Shown here piece by piece: positions 62,731-64,000 of a stretch of 64,000 nt of DNA. This DNA comes from Marinobacterium sedimentorum (GTDB lineage Bacteria > Pseudomonadota > Gammaproteobacteria > Pseudomonadales > Balneatricaceae). The stretch spans positions 78,555 to 142,554 of the forward strand of contig NZ_JALDYX010000007.1 of the NCBI RefSeq assembly GCF_024267675.1. Direction: 5' to 3'. Both the position numbers and the translations under genes were made by a program. The notes below the pieces were generated by a model. That model had not been told where the DNA came from. It did not search any database and saw only the letters and a program-made list of their open reading frames with translations. Position 1 is the stretch's first letter. Every line of letters begins with the position of its first letter.

Positions 62731-64000
62731 AACAGCTGGACGCACTACTCAACCCAAAAAGCGTTGCTGTAATCGGTGCCTCGGCCGACCCCACAAAAAC
62801 CTCCGGTCGGCCGGTGTCATATCTCATCAAGCACGGTTTCAGCGGTGCAATCTACCCGGTTAACCCCAAGGCTGCTGAAATCCAGGGACTGACCTGTTAT
62901 CCGAATGTCGAGGCGCTGCCAGAGGCTCCCGATGTGGGGCTGGTTCTGCTGAGTGCCAAGCGCAGTATTGATGCCGTCCGCTCGCTCTCCAAGCTGGGCT
63001 GCAAGGCTGCTATTGTATTGGCCAGTGGTTTTGCCGAGGCCGGTGAAGATGGACTGGGGCTGCAAGACGCGCTGAAAGAAGCTGCAGGCTCCATGCGCCT
63101 CCTTGGCCCAAATACCATCGGCCTGGTTAACCTGTCGGCGGGCATCCCGCTTTCCGCCAGCGGCGCACTCGAGGTCAGCGACCTGCCGGCCGGCCATGTC
63201 GCGGTTGTATCCCAGAGCGGGGGGATTTTGGGTGCCCTGCTCTCCCGTGCTGCAGGTCGCGGAATCGGACTGTCATCACTGATCTCGACCAGTAACGAAG
63301 TCGATCTCGAAGTCAGCGATTTTATCGACTACCTGGTGGATGATGACAATACCAAGGTCATCGCGCTCTACCTGGAGAGTATCCGCAACCCCCAGCGTTT
63401 CCGTGAAGTGGCTATACGCGCTCGCGACGCAGGCAAGCCAATTGTGGTGTTCAAGATCGGCCGCTCCGAAGCCGGTGCCAGCGCCGCCAGTTCCCATACG
63501 GGTGCACTGGCCGGTGAAGACCGCGTCTACGATGCTTTCTTCCGTGAGCTGGGCGTCATTCGTGTCAACACCTTCGATGAATTCCTCGACATTCCGGCGG
63601 TGCTGGTTGCCGGCCGCAAACTGGCTGGCCGCCGTGTTGCTGTGCTGACCTCCACAGGTGGTGCCGGTACGCTGATCGCGGATAGCCTGGGTGTAACTGA
63701 TTTTGATACGCCTGCGCCAGATACCGACACCGCCGAGAAGCTGCGTGCACTTCAGGGTGATACACCTACCGCACTTGACCGTAATCCGATCGACGTGACC
63801 CTGGCTGGTCTGCAGCCCGATCTGCTGCGCCAGGCGATCCGCATCCTGCTCGAGAGCGACAGCTATGATGCTCTGGTCGTGATTATCGGCTCCTCCGGCC
63901 TCGCCATGCCCGATCTGGTTGTCAGCGCCATCCAGGATTGTCTGAGCATTAACGACAAGCCGGTACTGGCGTATGTCAGTCCCTATGCCCCGGATACTCT
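62727..64000 (+). CDS. NDP-forming acyl-CoA synthetase, 3'-truncated by window edge
   Basis: Acetate-CoA-ligase (ADP-forming) family protein; 424 codons are visible. The N-terminal CoA-binding domain begins LNPKSVAVIGASADPTKTSG, with IYPVNPKAAEIQG near residue 42. The succinyl-CoA-ligase-like domain follows (VVSQSGGILGALL near 160). The phosphorylated His is His257 in ASSHTGALAGED. The C-terminal ATP-grasp part, if present, lies outside the window. It would make an acyl-CoA from a free acid at the expense of ATP, and is translationally coupled to the hydratase gene. The acid is unknown. Confidence 0.88.
   Translation, partial: MKQLDALLNPKSVAVIGASADPTKTSGRPVSYLIKHGFSGAIYPVNPKAAEIQGLTCYPNVEALPEAPDVGLVLLSAKRSIDAVRSLSKLGCKAAIVLASGFAEAGEDGLGLQDALKEAAGSMRLLGPNTIGLVNLSAGIPLSASGALEVSDLPAGHVAVVSQSGGILGALLSRAAGRGIGLSSLISTSNEVDLEVSDFIDYLVDDDNTKVIALYLESIRNPQRFREVAIRARDAGKPIVVFKIGRSEAGASAASSHTGALAGEDRVYDAFFRELGVIRVNTFDEFLDIPAVLVAGRKLAGRRVAVLTSTGGAGTLIADSLGVTDFDTPAPDTDTAEKLRALQGDTPTALDRNPIDVTLAGLQPDLLRQAIRILLESDSYDALVVIIGSSGLAMPDLVVSAIQDCLSINDKPVLAYVSPYAPDT

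Overview
The window reads as a catabolic and accessory stretch from the chromosome of a Gram-negative, probably marine, gammaproteobacterium. Oceanospirillales relatives such as Marinobacterium are my best guess, as inference only. The basis is moderately high GC in the core genes, a general porin, TRAP and tripartite tricarboxylate transporters, betaine uptake, many LysR regulators and a beta-ketoadipate pathway laid out as in proteobacteria. I see no rRNA, tRNA, CRISPR array or intact transposase gene.

Left part (1-12.4 kb): a ProVWX glycine-betaine-type importer (proX runs off the window edge) and an EamA exporter lie next to a Rieske oxygenase. The oxygenase carries the E-x2-H-x4-H iron-site pattern of quaternary-amine demethylases. 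A divergent LysR gene, a DapA-family lyase, an aldehyde dehydrogenase, an OrdL/PuuB-like FAD oxidase and a GbcB-like reductase follow. Together they look like uptake and stepwise oxidation of a methylated amine. The lyase-dehydrogenase-oxidase trio is less GC-rich than the genes on either side and may have been inserted.

Middle part (12.9-30.5 kb): a nearly complete quinate/shikimate to beta-ketoadipate island. TRAP genes dctPQM, an AroE-like dehydrogenase, aroQ and the dehydroshikimate dehydratase quiC lead to protocatechuate. pcaH, pcaG, pcaB and the fused pcaDC carry it to 3-oxoadipate, and pcaI, pcaJ and pcaF finish the route. A BKACE (DUF849) gene sits inside the pca operon between pcaG and pcaI and suggests an alternative cleavage of 3-oxoadipate. 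PcaQ and a GntR protein are the likely regulators. Two operator-like palindromes recur in the control regions.

30.5-42.2 kb: a lone cyclic-nucleotide-binding protein, folE, a beta-alanine operon (bauA-mmsA) with a divergent LysR gene, a YeeE/YedE sulfur transporter with a DUF302 protein, a porin, and a nitrate/sulfonate-type ABC importer.

42.4-51.4 kb: a tightly overlapping three-gene operon (TerB-domain protein, BrxD-like ATPase, Lhr-like helicase) that matches the Shango anti-phage architecture. It abuts a strip of old backbone holding only the 3' ends of an xdhC and a mocA gene, separated by a REP-like pair. A CACHE-HAMP-PAS class III nucleotide cyclase follows.

51.6-64 kb: a more AT-rich island with a LysR gene, a split tripartite tricarboxylate transporter (tctC apart from tctBA), a CaiB-type CoA-transferase, an MmgE/PrpD protein, a decayed thiolase fragment and an AbrB-type membrane protein. 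A divergent enoyl-CoA hydratase and a partial NDP-forming acyl-CoA synthetase follow. This resembles uptake and CoA-dependent degradation of an unidentified carboxylic acid. A structured intergenic repeat occurs once near 3.3 kb and again near 57.9 kb, and a 163-bp palindromic MITE-like element lies at 4.4 kb.
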